A DNA stretch of 64,000 bases from Leptothoe spongobia TAU-MAC 1115 (GCF_018739885.1 NZ_JADOES010000020.1:20746-84745); one strand, 5' to 3'. Counted from the stretch's first letter, positions 44,095 to 54,243 are shown. Numbers and translations: made by a program. Notes: a model not told the origin generated them from the sequence alone.

Positions 44095-44935
44095 TCACCA
44101 TGGACCAACGGGATTCTAAGTATTTCACTACGCTATCTTCACTGTGGTGACCAATAATTTCGGTAGCATGTTGCCGCAGTTCGGGTGTAGCGTTGGCAGT
44201 TGCGATCGCCACATCTGCCAGTTGGAACATGGAAATATCGTTGTTGTGATCCCCAAACACTGTCAGATTGTGATTTTGCAAATTATGGAGTAACTGCAGC
44301 TCACAAATACCATTCGCCTTGGTTGCTGCTTGATCTTGCAACGTCAGCCAATACCAATCCGGCTGATACGGATTCTCAAACAGATGCATATCCAAACGGC
44401 CAGGAAAACGCGTTTCCAACGATTGCGCCAATGCGGCCAATCGCGCTTGAGTATCAATCAGCGTCAACCGCATCACCTGCTCATCCAACACCTTACTCAA
44501 GTCAGAATAACAGTGCCAGCGACCATCCTCATTACGCTCAGCATCATCGATATACCACTGAATCCCAGGATTTACATCCGTTGTGAAATACACATGATCA
44601 TCTTGACCGTCATAGCTAGACACTAGCGGCTTTACATCATGAGCCTGCACCAGGGCCAGAATATCAGCAGTCAAGTCCGTGGCAATGTCATTAACAAACA
44701 AATGCTCCCTAGTTACCAAGTCAGTAATATAGGCCCCATTGAGTTCGATCACCGGTAGCGGTAACGAAACACCCTCAAAAATAGGCCCCACCGAACTAAC
44801 ACTGCGGGACGTGGCGATGGTAAACGGTAAGCCCGAAACAAGTAAGCGGTTTAGAGTGTCGCGGGTGTAGGCGGATAAAGTAGCTGTCGTCGAAAGTAAA
44901 GTACCGTCAAGATCCGAAACATACAGGGTGGGCAT
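44087..44935 (-). CDS. Cof-type HAD-IIB sugar/phosphate phosphatase
   Basis: 282 residues from ATG 44935. Motif I is SDLDGTLL with nucleophile D8 and acid D10. Motif II is in IATSRS, and motif IV is FGDHNNDISMFQLAD near residue 230. The type C2 cap lies between them, as in YbiV and other Cof-like enzymes that dephosphorylate sugar phosphates or FMN. The exact substrate is unknown. It is co-transcribed with the GHL10 gene, which overlaps its last codons. Confidence 0.85.
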   Translation of the reverse strand: MPTLYVSDLDGTLLSTTATLSAYTRDTLNRLLVSGLPFTIATSRSVSSVGPIFEGVSLPLPVIELNGAYITDLVTREHLFVNDIATDLTADILALVQAHDVKPLVSSYDGQDDHVYFTTDVNPGIQWYIDDAERNEDGRWHCYSDLSKVLDEQVMRLTLIDTQARLAALAQSLETRFPGRLDMHLFENPYQPDWYWLTLQDQAATKANGICELQLLHNLQNHNLTVFGDHNNDISMFQLADVAIATANATPELRQHATEIIGHHSEDSVVKYLESRWSMVNV

Positions 44936-45079
44936 AGAAGTCGTGAGCTGAAAACTTCCAGAATTTGGGGAAATTCACAAGTTAAACCATAGTCCACCTA
45001 GTTATGACAGCTAGAATGACAAATTGTCTAGATTAGACACGAAAATTTTATTTTTTGAAAATAGGACGGCATCAATCAA

Positions 45080-46597
45080 TCAGTGATTGCATTGCAAAGA
45101 CTCTATCCCTTTCAAAAACACCAACAACCGCTCAACAATTTTAGCCACTCCCCCCTCCACATTAGACTCAATATTCAAAGGCAACACCGGATCATGGAGA
45201 GAAAGCCGCAACAAAAACCAACCATCTTCCCCAGCAGATGAACAAGCCACCCGAATACCCTCATAATTATCAGGCACCAGCGACCAATCTGATTGTTCTC
45301 CCACAAACGCTTTTAGCTGTTCAATAACACTCTCACCATAGGCCTTAAACTCATCCACACCAATCTTGATACGAATTTCTCGACTCTCTTGAGGCTCTTT
45401 GAGCGTAGCGATCAGATCCGTCAACGAACGTCCAGATTGATTCGCCTTAGCCAACTCGATCAACAACTTACTCACCAAGTAAGCTCCATCATCCAGAAAA
45501 TAATTCTCTCGCATGGCCCCATGGCCAGAGGTTTCAATCGCCAGCCAAGACTCTTCGCCAGTTTGGTTAAGACGAACGGCTTCGGTGATGACATTTTTAT
45601 AGCCGCGTTTAAACCGATGGTGTTTGCCCTGCAAATCTTGCTCAATAAACTGAGCCAGACCATCGGAGGTGATGGAGTCGGTCACAATGGTGGAGCCTGG
45701 ATGTTCCTTTAGGACAATGGCAGAAATCAAAGCGATCAGGCGATTGCGGTTGAGTTCCAGGCCCTGGTGATCCACCGCAGCAGAACGATCTACATCCGTG
45801 TCAAAAATGATCCCAAAGTCCGCTTTGTTGGCTAAGACTGCCTCGCAGATGGAGGCCATGGCATCGTGATTTTCGGGGTTAGGAATGTGGTTAGGAAACA
45901 TGCCATCGGGGTCTAGAAACTGGCTACCAGTAGTGTCAGCCCCTAACGGTTCGAGAACTTTGTTAGCGTAGAAGCCCCCGGCACCATTGCCAGCATCAAC
46001 GATGATTTTGAGTCCCTGCAAAGGCTGTTCAAAGTTCTCTGGGTGACTGACGGCGGTGCGAATTTTCTCAACTAGCTGATCAGCATACACGGAGATGAAG
46101 TCTCGCTCTGTGATGGCTCTGGCAGTCGTCACTACGGCGAAGTCGTTTTGCTCAGCTAGGGTAAGGATTTCGGTAATGTCTGGTTTGCCGAGGCCGCCTT
46201 GGGTGGTGAAAAACTTAAGGCCATTGCGGTTGAAGGGGAGGTGACTGGCCGTCATCATGATCGCTCCATCGCAGTCGAAACCGGGGGTGACGGTGCTCAT
46301 AAACATGGCGGGGGTGGAGGCCATGGCAAAGTCGTAGACTTGTGCACCGAGGGACACAATACCTGCCATGACGCCCTGCATCAGGGTGGGACCGGAGATG
46401 CGGCTATCGCGACCGACGGCGATCTGCAGTTCTGTAGGGGCTTTGCTGAGTTTGGTGGCGAGCCAGGTGGTAAAGGCCTGGCCTAGTCGCTGGGCGATTT
46501 CTGGGGTGAGGTTAACGGGTTCGCTGGGAACTCCGTCGATTGCAACACCACGGATGTCCGAGCCATTTTGGAGTTTTTTCCAGTTGAGGTCTTGCAT
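45080..46597 (-). CDS. Phosphomannomutase/phosphoglucomutase family protein
   Basis: 505 residues from ATG 46597. Alpha-D-phosphohexomutase with all four domains. The phosphoserine loop is MMTASHLPFNRNG, where S118 carries the phosphate; the Mg site is DTDVDRSA; the sugar loop is ETSGHGAM; the phosphate-binding domain 4 has EDGWFLLRLSLHDP. TASHLP instead of TASHNP is typical of a cyanobacterial/plant clade. It converts mannose-6-P or glucose-6-P to the 1-phosphate for nucleotide sugar or glycogen synthesis. Which hexose it prefers cannot be read here. Confidence 0.88.
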   Translation of the reverse strand: MQDLNWKKLQNGSDIRGVAIDGVPSEPVNLTPEIAQRLGQAFTTWLATKLSKAPTELQIAVGRDSRISGPTLMQGVMAGIVSLGAQVYDFAMASTPAMFMSTVTPGFDCDGAIMMTASHLPFNRNGLKFFTTQGGLGKPDITEILTLAEQNDFAVVTTARAITERDFISVYADQLVEKIRTAVSHPENFEQPLQGLKIIVDAGNGAGGFYANKVLEPLGADTTGSQFLDPDGMFPNHIPNPENHDAMASICEAVLANKADFGIIFDTDVDRSAAVDHQGLELNRNRLIALISAIVLKEHPGSTIVTDSITSDGLAQFIEQDLQGKHHRFKRGYKNVITEAVRLNQTGEESWLAIETSGHGAMRENYFLDDGAYLVSKLLIELAKANQSGRSLTDLIATLKEPQESREIRIKIGVDEFKAYGESVIEQLKAFVGEQSDWSLVPDNYEGIRVACSSAGEDGWFLLRLSLHDPVLPLNIESNVEGGVAKIVERLLVFLKGIESLQCNH

Positions 46598-46739
46598 GGG
46601 AATGGGGGATTCAGTCGGGTTTGCATTGGGTCATTTTGAGTATGACTGCGGAGACGAAAAATATGGAAAATCCACCAATTTTGTTAATTCATTCAAGCAG
46701 CCATCAAGCAAATGTGACAGCGTCAAGAGCGCTCCTTTC

Positions 46740-49700
46740 TTAGCAGTTTTGTAATGTCTCATCTTCTACTTGGACATTGTTAGCCACAAACTTCTTTGCT
46801 GAGCGAAACTTATCCGTTTCCCGAAGCTGCTGACTCATAAACCGGCAAATTTCCAACAAAATGTGAGGACGCTGTGTCGTCAGGCTAATAAACCGCTGTT
46901 TTTCTAACTTCAGCAACATACAGTCATCTTTAGCAATCGCCCCGTTCCATCTAGGTGCATCATCAAACAACGCAATCTCACCAAAATAAGTGCCCGTCAC
47001 CAATTGCTTAATCTCTTTTTGCTCATCGTCTACCGTTTTCACAATCTGCACCGTTCCCGACGCGATGATATATAGATGAGACCCCCAGCTACCCTCCTCA
47101 AACACCGTTGCCCCTGCCATAAACTGCTGAGGGACAAGAGCCTCATCAATCAGCAATAACTCATCCAAAGAGAGATTTTGAAACAGGGCCACATCTTTGA
47201 GGATAAGCAAACGATTCATAAGCGTGTCAGGGGTAGATGGCTGCAAGGCCGTGTAGACATCCTGTAACAGTGGCGGTGTAGGAAACAAATCACGAGCAAC
47301 GGCCTGCACTACAGGATCCACATCATTTAAAGACGCCCTGGGGATTTTGGCCAGAGCAATCAACGCACCAGCCCGCAACCAGCGGTCCTTAGACTCTATC
47401 GCTTCCAATAGAATGGTATACCCCTTGTTGCGCAGCCAACTGAGGGAAGATTGGCTTGTTTGGTTTGTATTGGCTTGATTTATCTCTGTACTATCTTGTT
47501 CCAACAGGGGCAGCAGCGGCAAAATAAATCGACGATGACTGAGGGAGGCAAGCACCTCCACCGCATTGGAGCGATCGCGCTGATCTGGGGTGGCAAAAAT
47601 CTGATTGACGGTATTGACACTGCGGCTGTGTCCCAAGCTAGCCAGGACATAGAGTACCTTTTTGAGCAGTCGCTGATGGTAGTCGGCAATGGCCACAGCC
47701 AGGGGCTGCCAGTTGGGATCATCCTGGGGAATCTGAGTTTGCCAGCGTCGGGTGTGGCTTACCTGCTGAAAATCGTCGGCCAGATGGGCATAGAGGATAT
47801 CACTCGCGCGGCGAGTACGAATTTTGCCAATGGTGGCGATCGCACTGTTGACTGTATTTCGATTGTGGGACTGCAGTTGCTCTTTTGCTTCGGCTAATCC
47901 CCCTTTCTCTGCCAGCCATTGCGCCGCTTGCTGTCGGACCCGAGGATGGTCATCGCCCAGAGCTGTTGCTAGGGGAGCCAGATTCTCGTCGTGACCTTTT
48001 TGCCAGAGGTTTAGCGCTGCAATCCTTACAGCCGGTTGCTCGTGGGTAAAATGCTGTTGCGCCAATGTTAATGTGCGTGGACGAATCGCTTCAGGTATGA
48101 CCTCATATAGGGTAGCGAGGGTCTCTAAACCCAGTTGTCTGGTTTCTGCACTACCCTCTGGCAAAAGTCGTGTCGTCAACAGTTCCAACAAGGTTGCATC
48201 GGCGCTACGAGCAACTACTCGAATGACGGCCTTGGTCATGCCTTCATCCAGCATAGACTGCTCAATCTCAGAAAAATCCCTGGGGGCATCGGTGATCAAT
48301 GTCCCCTGCAGCCGCGCCACCATGGCCAGCGATCGCAAACTCAGATCGTCATGCAGACTTAGCTCATCCAACAGCTCATCCGCAATCACCTGCTGCTGCA
48401 CCATCAAAATTTCTAACGCCGTCAGACGACAGGTCAACGGTTGGTCCTCACCCAACTGCTGCCGCCAAACTGCCCAAAGCCCAGCCTCCTCAGCCTCCCC
48501 GGCTCCTTCTTCCAAGCCCTCACTAAACAACGTCACCACTGCCGATCGCACCTGCCGATCCGCCCCTGGCAACAGAGTCAGCACATCCTCCAAAAACTCC
48601 CCCGGTGCGCCTAATCGTGCCGCTAGCTCCAAACCCTTCATCTGGTCGTAACGGTCTTCAGACTGGAGCAAGGTTTGAATTGTGGATTTTAGGGGTAAGA
48701 CGGTCTGACGACTGGCCAGCCGATCCAGGTCAATGGCATCGGTGCGAATCAGATCTTCCAAGCCAGCGGTGTAAAAACGGCCCATGGGCAGCCGCACCAT
48801 CAGAAATATGACGACCAAACCACTGACCACCCAGGTGATTTGCTCCAAACTGAGGTTGTGCTCACATAGCCAAAGAAAGGCCCCGGCAAAAGTAAGACCC
48901 ATCGCATAGATAAATCCGTCGCTGAGGGTACGAATCCGTCCTAAAAATTCCTGGGGAATGGCGTTGTAGTTCAGCTGGTGAACCGGTAGGTTAATGGCTT
49001 TATATAGGGCATCCCCATTTAGCTGTAGGCCAATGGCCGCTGGTAGCTGACCGTTTACCCCCAGTCCAATAAAGGCGGCCAGAGTGGTGAGGGGAAATAC
49101 CGCATTCATGCGGGCTACCCCCAGCCAACGCAGCAGCGGTCGAGTCAGACCGTAGAGAATGGCCATTTGCACGATGCTGACCACCACTCGCATCAGTCCC
49201 AAAAAGCCGGTCAAGGCTCGTTGGCTAAACTGCTGACCGTAGATACTAAACCAAAGAAATTCAGAACTGAGGTAGATGATCACCAGCAGAAAACTGCTGG
49301 CGGCAAGAAAAATGACTAGGGGATAGCGCTTGGCTAGATCGGGAAAGGATTGTAATGATTCGATTACGCCGACGGTTTCTGTGGGTTGGGTGCTCAGGGG
49401 GCGCTGGGTCCGGTCCAGGTAGGTGAGTTGGAGCAGTGCGATCGCAATTACCACGGGTAAACACAGCAGTAGGTTTGGTGTGCTCAACCACCGCGATAGT
49501 CCTCCCACCAGTCCCCCACCCACCAATGTCCCCAACGCTTGAGCGATGCCGATGTAGGGCGCATATTGCTTATACTCCAAGGTATTGAAGTAATCCGTCA
49601 GCAAACTGGGGTAGAGAATATTGTTGCAAATGTCCCACTGAAAAAAGCTAACAATCAGCAACCCATAGTAAACGGCAGGGATATCCAGGGGTAGGGCCAG

Positions 49701-49979
49701 TCGCAGCGCTACCATCAGCACCAGTAATACCACCAGCGCCCCACCAAACAGCTGTGTACTGCGCACTCGCTGTACCACCTGGCTCACTGCAATATAGGCC
49801 GGCATGGAGCATAGACCGATCAAAATAAAGGCACTGGGTAGACGCTCAGCCCCTAGCTGACTGACAAAGATCGAATTTGCCACTGCGATCGCCATCACAC
49901 TTTGGACCAGCACAGTTATTGCCAGTAGCAATAGCTGGGTCAATCGACCATCTTGTAGAGATTTGAACGCAGTGAACAT
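46740..49979 (-). CDS. ATP/ADP-translocase-like transporter fused to HEAT repeats and a cyclic-nucleotide-binding domain
   Basis: 1079 residues from ATG 49979. Residues 10-400 contain about 11-12 membrane helices related to NTT/Npt1 nucleotide transporters (QLLLLAITVLVQSVMAIAVA, QWDICNNILYPSLLTDYF). Residues about 430-900 are HEAT-like helical repeats (AALNLWQKGHDENLAPLATAL, LGDDHPRVRQQAAQWLAEKG). Residues about 945-1060 are a cNMP-binding domain with VFEEGSWGSHLYIIASG and FGEIALFDDAPRWNGA, which keeps the glycine, glutamate and arginine contacts. This suggests a membrane transporter or sensor gated by cAMP or cGMP; transport of nucleotides is not shown. A perfect palindrome lies 20 bp upstream of the start. 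Confidence 0.82.
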   Translation of the reverse strand: MFTAFKSLQDGRLTQLLLLAITVLVQSVMAIAVANSIFVSQLGAERLPSAFILIGLCSMPAYIAVSQVVQRVRSTQLFGGALVVLLVLMVALRLALPLDIPAVYYGLLIVSFFQWDICNNILYPSLLTDYFNTLEYKQYAPYIGIAQALGTLVGGGLVGGLSRWLSTPNLLLCLPVVIAIALLQLTYLDRTQRPLSTQPTETVGVIESLQSFPDLAKRYPLVIFLAASSFLLVIIYLSSEFLWFSIYGQQFSQRALTGFLGLMRVVVSIVQMAILYGLTRPLLRWLGVARMNAVFPLTTLAAFIGLGVNGQLPAAIGLQLNGDALYKAINLPVHQLNYNAIPQEFLGRIRTLSDGFIYAMGLTFAGAFLWLCEHNLSLEQITWVVSGLVVIFLMVRLPMGRFYTAGLEDLIRTDAIDLDRLASRQTVLPLKSTIQTLLQSEDRYDQMKGLELAARLGAPGEFLEDVLTLLPGADRQVRSAVVTLFSEGLEEGAGEAEEAGLWAVWRQQLGEDQPLTCRLTALEILMVQQQVIADELLDELSLHDDLSLRSLAMVARLQGTLITDAPRDFSEIEQSMLDEGMTKAVIRVVARSADATLLELLTTRLLPEGSAETRQLGLETLATLYEVIPEAIRPRTLTLAQQHFTHEQPAVRIAALNLWQKGHDENLAPLATALGDDHPRVRQQAAQWLAEKGGLAEAKEQLQSHNRNTVNSAIATIGKIRTRRASDILYAHLADDFQQVSHTRRWQTQIPQDDPNWQPLAVAIADYHQRLLKKVLYVLASLGHSRSVNTVNQIFATPDQRDRSNAVEVLASLSHRRFILPLLPLLEQDSTEINQANTNQTSQSSLSWLRNKGYTILLEAIESKDRWLRAGALIALAKIPRASLNDVDPVVQAVARDLFPTPPLLQDVYTALQPSTPDTLMNRLLILKDVALFQNLSLDELLLIDEALVPQQFMAGATVFEEGSWGSHLYIIASGTVQIVKTVDDEQKEIKQLVTGTYFGEIALFDDAPRWNGAIAKDDCMLLKLEKQRFISLTTQRPHILLEICRFMSQQLRETDKFRSAKKFVANNVQVEDETLQNC

Positions 49980-49998
49980 TAACGACTGAAGGTCATAG

Positions 49999-50019
49999 CC
50001 TTTTAATAGTATTAAAAGG
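49999..50019. promoter_or_regulatory. Perfect 10-bp inverted repeat with flanking GGTCATA direct repeats
   Basis: CCTTTTAATA-G-TATTAAAAGG lies 20 bp before the translocase-like start. GGTCATA occurs on both sides (49991-49997 and 50018-50024). A candidate operator for the leftward gene, or an mRNA hairpin over its leader. Confidence 0.4.
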
Positions 50020-50068
50020 TCATAACAAAAAAATGAAGAATTTGATTATTAAAAGGATTTAATTATCT

Positions 50069-50108
50069 AACAATGTAGAGACGATCCATGGACCGTCTCT
50101 ACATTGTT
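50069..50108. terminator. Hairpin with 15-bp perfect stem at the rmuC stop codon
   Basis: AACAATGTAGAGACG (50069-50083) pairs exactly with 50094-50108. The stem overlaps the rmuC stop codon (50107-50109). A likely terminator for the leftward rmuC transcript, isolating it from the translocase-like gene; the TGTAGAGACG motif is a frequent palindrome in cyanobacteria. Confidence 0.7.
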
Positions 50109-51618
50109 ACCCCTCAAACTCCTCTGCTGCCAAGGATTGCACTGGACGAGGCACTCGATCAATCGGCTCAATGGTGTCCAAATCATCCCCTGTGCCAGCC
50201 CCCAGGGTCTTAAACTTGCGGGCACTGACCAGAACTCGACTTTCCAACGACCCGACGGCTTTATTAAAGGTATCGACCGTCGAGTCTAACCCCCGACGCA
50301 TCTTTTGCAGGTGTCCGGTAAAGACTCGCATGCGTTCATAGAGTTCTCGCCCTAAATGGCTAATCTGCTGGGCATTTTCTGTAACAGCGTCCTGCTGCCA
50401 GCCATAGGCCACCGCCTTGAGTAGTGCAATCAGAGTTGTCGGTGTTGCCAAAATCACCCGCTGAGCAATACCGGTTTCGATCAGACTGGGGTCCTGCTCC
50501 AAAGCCGCACTAAAGAAAATTTCCCCCGGTAAAAACAACACGACAAATTCTGGGCTGGGCTGAAACTGATCCCAGTAGGCTTTCTGACTCAGCTGCTGAA
50601 TATGGCGGCGCACCTGCTGAGCATGCTCTTTTAGCTTAGTGATCCGCAGAGCATCATCGCTAATATCCAGGGCCTCTAGATAGGCGGATAAGGGTGCTTT
50701 AGCATCGACAACAATGCGTCGCTGCTGGGGCAGCTGCACCACCATATCCGGGCGTAACGCACCATTCGCTACGGCCACTTGCTGGGTGAAATCGCAATGT
50801 TCCACCATACCGGCAATTTCCACCACCCGCTTAAGCTGGATTTCCCCCCAACGACCCCGGACATTGGGCGCGCGCAATGCCTTGGTCAAATTTGCTGTTT
50901 CGGTTTGTAATTGCAACTGTCCCGTGGCCAAATGGGTGATCTGTTCACTGAGCTGGCTGTAGGTCGACAGACGGTTACGTTCCAAGTCCTGTAAGTAGGT
51001 TTCCACCTTGGCCAGGGAAGACTGTAACGGCTGCACTAACCCGTCAATCGCCCGCTGTCGCTGTTGCAGCTCACCACTCGACTGGGTATGAAATTGCCCT
51101 AATTTGGTCTGGGCCAGGTTTAAGAAGGTCTCTAAAAATGCCTCATTGTTGGTCTGTAATGCCTGGGCCGATAACGCTTTAAATACGTCTTCCATCCGTT
51201 CCCGCGTTTGCTGTAGCAGCGTTAGTTTCTCATCGGTAGCCTGCCGCTGTTCCTGAAGCTGAGTTTTGGCCTGGGTGAGCTGAGCTATGAGCTGGCCATT
51301 GTCTGTTTGAAGTCGCTGTACTTGTACTTGCAACTGCTCTGTCCGGGCTGCTTTGGTCTCAGCAGCTGCACGTTGAGCCGTGGCGTTCGTGCTGATTTGA
51401 CGTTGCTGCTCTAGATCTGTCTGTAGGCTCTGAATCTGTTGCCGTAAACCACTCAGCTGAGTGTCTTTGGCATGTAACTGCTCAATCATGGTGGCCCGTT
51501 CGGCTACCAAATCATTTTTGGCTCGTTCTCGTACCGTCTGATAACGTGACTGCCAGATACACCAACTAGCCAGAAAGCCTATTCCCGTCCCTGCCAGAAA
51601 GATTACCGGCCAATGCAT
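50107..51618 (-). CDS. rmuC: DNA recombination protein RmuC
   Basis: 503 residues from ATG 51618. Residues 4-22 are an N-terminal membrane anchor (VIFLAGTGIGFLASWCIW). A long coiled coil follows (about 30-200). The RmuC domain (PF02646-like) runs from about 220: RAPNVRGRWGEIQLKRVVE, CDFTQQ, RPDMVVQLP, VVDAKAPL, FLPGEIFFSAAL and VILATPTTLIALLKAV. RmuC limits inversion at short inverted repeats and probably acts as a nuclease. No unusual residues. Single gene between the translocase-like gene and an open stretch. Confidence 0.92.
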   Translation of the reverse strand: MHWPVIFLAGTGIGFLASWCIWQSRYQTVRERAKNDLVAERATMIEQLHAKDTQLSGLRQQIQSLQTDLEQQRQISTNATAQRAAAETKAARTEQLQVQVQRLQTDNGQLIAQLTQAKTQLQEQRQATDEKLTLLQQTRERMEDVFKALSAQALQTNNEAFLETFLNLAQTKLGQFHTQSSGELQQRQRAIDGLVQPLQSSLAKVETYLQDLERNRLSTYSQLSEQITHLATGQLQLQTETANLTKALRAPNVRGRWGEIQLKRVVEIAGMVEHCDFTQQVAVANGALRPDMVVQLPQQRRIVVDAKAPLSAYLEALDISDDALRITKLKEHAQQVRRHIQQLSQKAYWDQFQPSPEFVVLFLPGEIFFSAALEQDPSLIETGIAQRVILATPTTLIALLKAVAYGWQQDAVTENAQQISHLGRELYERMRVFTGHLQKMRRGLDSTVDTFNKAVGSLESRVLVSARKFKTLGAGTGDDLDTIEPIDRVPRPVQSLAAEEFEG

Positions 51619-52033
51619 AGATAAAGTACATAGTTACTATTGCACCATAGAGTAGCACCCCATTCCCCACTCGTAAAATTGAGAGGGATATGCTAAAAAG
51701 CTTAAGCATTTTAGGAGATCGCGTTCACTCGGTTACAGCGACCGGGTACCTTCATAGCAGGTATGAATAAGTGTTGATGGATAGATGCAATCCCTGGAGG
51801 ATAATCTTAACCGCAGCTATATAGCCACTGACTGGTTATGGGCTTTGGGGCATGCCCTAACGATATTCACATCTGGAACTTATATTTCTTGTAGGAGAAA
51901 CTCAGGGTTTCAACTTTGATGTGGTTTATGTTTTGATAAGAGCTGATCTTTCAGGCTATTCGTAAACATTCATTTACATCCGCCACCGCGACTACATTTA
52001 TAGCGACTACATTCATCAAGAGCCTTATAGGGA
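51619..52033. other. Divergent intergenic region, nothing recognisable
   Basis: Promoters for rmuC (leftward) and the DUF3038 operon (rightward) should lie here. Only one short near-palindrome, TGCTAAAAAGCTTAAGCA (51691-51708), is seen. No gene. Confidence 0.35.
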
Positions 52034-52642
52034 ATGACCGTTAAAAGCCCACCAGAGAAATCTATCAAATCTCCAATATTGGACAAGCTGCCAAACTATG
52101 GCATTCAGAGCGATGAGTGCCCGCGTCGGGCAAAAACGCAGTTGGACTTTATTATGCTTGCTGTCGAGGCTCTTGAGCTCAACGCATCTCAGGTAATGTT
52201 GACGGCCATTAGAGATTTGGGACTACAGGATGTGCTCAAGAGTCGAGTTCACCTATGGCGACTGCGTAGCACTAACCCCCTACGAAAATTTAACCAGCGT
52301 CAGCCCCTTACCTTGGAAGAGGCAAAAGCATTAGTCCTGGTGGTTTGTTACCTCTGTCGTAAGCTGACGGTGCTGATCCGTCAATTGTTTTTAGGCTATC
52401 AACAGCTGCAGGATCAGCAGCTGTCCCTCGATCATCATTTTCGTTTGGCCAAATATCTCAAACGCTTTCGGTCTCATTTTCGAGCTCGAATGAATCCCAA
52501 GCGTGCTATGGTGCTGGCCTACAGTACAGATGAAAAACTGGACGAGTTGGCACTCTCTCTCTTGACTCAACTATTGCTATGCACTGGCACTCGTGGCGAA
52601 GAACGGCTATGGGCCAGCCTCTTTGATGGGGAGGTATCATGA
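52034..52642 (+). CDS. DUF3038 domain protein
   Basis: 202 residues from ATG 52034. It matches the cyanobacterial family DUF3038 by ILDKLPNYGIQSDECPRRAKTQLD at the start (partly quoted), the helix EALELNASQVM and the final SLLTQLLLCTGTRGEERLWASLFDGEV. All helical, no catalytic motif, no signal peptide. Its stop overlaps the next start by 4 bp (ATGA), so the two are translationally coupled. The pairing DUF3038-DUF4335 is conserved in cyanobacteria and hints at a shared complex. Function unknown. Confidence 0.85.
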   Translation: MTVKSPPEKSIKSPILDKLPNYGIQSDECPRRAKTQLDFIMLAVEALELNASQVMLTAIRDLGLQDVLKSRVHLWRLRSTNPLRKFNQRQPLTLEEAKALVLVVCYLCRKLTVLIRQLFLGYQQLQDQQLSLDHHFRLAKYLKRFRSHFRARMNPKRAMVLAYSTDEKLDELALSLLTQLLLCTGTRGEERLWASLFDGEVS

Positions 52643-54243
52643 CCATTCAACGACAGTATGTACTGCCCAACTGTAGCCTCGTGCTAGAAGGGTTGAGCGC
52701 GGATGCCTCAAACGTGCTCTCTATCTTGGCTAATGCTGAATTTAAAATTGTAGGTCTAGAAAAGCCTCTGGCAGGCGGTTCGGAGTTTTTCAGGGCGCTA
52801 GTTGATGCCATCGGCGCTTATTGTCAGCGTCTCCTGAGCGGTCTAGATCATCCAGATCACATATCTTCTCAGTCTTCGCTGGTGTCTGTTGAACCCGATG
52901 AAGGTCAATATCATCGTTTGCTGATCAAGCCTGACGTTCTAGAGGATTTAGCAGACTCATCAGAAAAATCTGCCCCCCAGACGATCAGGCTTTCTACCGT
53001 ACAGCTGTTTGATATGGCTGAAGCCATTGATCAGTTCCATGCGGATGCCCAGACATTACCCGATTTCTCAGTGAATTTAGCTCCACTGCCTCGCAAATAT
53101 GTTAGAGCCAGTGAGCCTCTAGCCCAGAGAGCTATACCTCCACTGCTGGGTTTTGGGACCCTGGCTGTAGCTGCTTTGGGGCTATTCTTCTTACCTGTGC
53201 CAGAACTGGTTGAGCCAGAAGCGCTGGAACAGCAGACGACATCTGCATTGGAAGAAACCCTGGGGAATGAGCCTGCCACCGATAACCCTGACGAAACTGA
53301 ACCCGAGGCGGCCGAAAATGCAGCAGCTGGGAGTGAGGCCGAAGCTACAGAGTCATCGCCGCTGATTAATACTGCGATCACTGACAGCACCCAGTTAGAG
53401 GCTTTACAACAACAAGTGCAGCAGCAGCTTAGCAGCAGCAGTGTTGGGTCAGAGGATAGCCCCTTTGAACAGCCCCTGCGCTATCAAATTTCAGTTGCTG
53501 AAAATGGCGATATCGTCGGTTACAACCCTTTGGATGAGGTGTCATTGGAAAATATTGATACCACTCCCTTGCCGTCACTGACCTACATTCCAGTCAATAA
53601 TGCTGCGGTCGGGCCAATGGCGCAGTTTGATGTCACGTTTGTTCCCGATGGCACCGTTGAGGTGGTCTCCGATCAAGTCGTTACGCCTACAGCCGTCCCC
53701 CCTGCGACCGTAAATCCAGATGCCGAAGCATCTGAATCCATTGAATCCGTTACTCCTGAGTCCATTACCCCTGAGGTTGAAAGCTCTGATGCTGCCGGAG
53801 AAAAGGTTGTCCCTTCAGAGGCATCAGGGGAGGGAGCTGACACCACAGAAGAGGCATCCACAGCGTCACAAACAAACGCTGATGCAGCCGACAGCGATAT
53901 TAAAACCTCCGCTACCGCAGGCAAGCTAGAGAATTTTATTGCCACGCCTATTCGAGATGTTGACCGTATTTATGAGTTAAATCAAGGTCTACGGCGCACG
54001 ATTATTGATAATCGGGATTCTGATTGGTCTGGGCCAGATATTCGCTATCGCGTCCGTCTTGATGAAGAGGGTAATATAACTGGCTATGAGGCCGATGATG
54101 CAGCGGCGGAGCAATATGCAGATGAGCTTAAATTCTCCAATCTGGTCAAGACAGTTCCTGCAGAGAACCCCCAACTTGATTTTCTAGTTGTGATTAGCGC
54201 AGCCAATGTTGTAGAGGTTAATCCCTGGGATGGATGGCCTTAG
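52639..54243 (+). CDS. DUF4335 domain protein, single-pass membrane
   Basis: 534 residues from ATG 52639. The start MTIQRQYVLPNCSLVLEGLS is that of DUF4335. The conserved N-terminal domain ends near 160; a hydrophobic helix follows at about 172-190 (LLGFGTLAVAALGLFFLPVP). Then comes a long acidic, Ala/Glu/Thr-rich linker (two tracts, about 195-240 and 350-415), with two similar beta domains that each contain a IxYxVxxxENGDIxGY-type core (about 280 and 465). The repeat of this core suggests duplication. It is probably anchored in the plasma membrane with the large part outside. Second gene of the conserved trio. Confidence 0.8.
   Translation: MTIQRQYVLPNCSLVLEGLSADASNVLSILANAEFKIVGLEKPLAGGSEFFRALVDAIGAYCQRLLSGLDHPDHISSQSSLVSVEPDEGQYHRLLIKPDVLEDLADSSEKSAPQTIRLSTVQLFDMAEAIDQFHADAQTLPDFSVNLAPLPRKYVRASEPLAQRAIPPLLGFGTLAVAALGLFFLPVPELVEPEALEQQTTSALEETLGNEPATDNPDETEPEAAENAAAGSEAEATESSPLINTAITDSTQLEALQQQVQQQLSSSSVGSEDSPFEQPLRYQISVAENGDIVGYNPLDEVSLENIDTTPLPSLTYIPVNNAAVGPMAQFDVTFVPDGTVEVVSDQVVTPTAVPPATVNPDAEASESIESVTPESITPEVESSDAAGEKVVPSEASGEGADTTEEASTASQTNADAADSDIKTSATAGKLENFIATPIRDVDRIYELNQGLRRTIIDNRDSDWSGPDIRYRVRLDEEGNITGYEADDAAAEQYADELKFSNLVKTVPAENPQLDFLVVISAANVVEVNPWDGWP

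Noticed and set aside
53031..53390. Serine/alanine-rich frame opposite the DUF4335 gene
   Set aside because: Shadow of the acidic linker of DUF4335; low-complexity coding produces long antisense frames.
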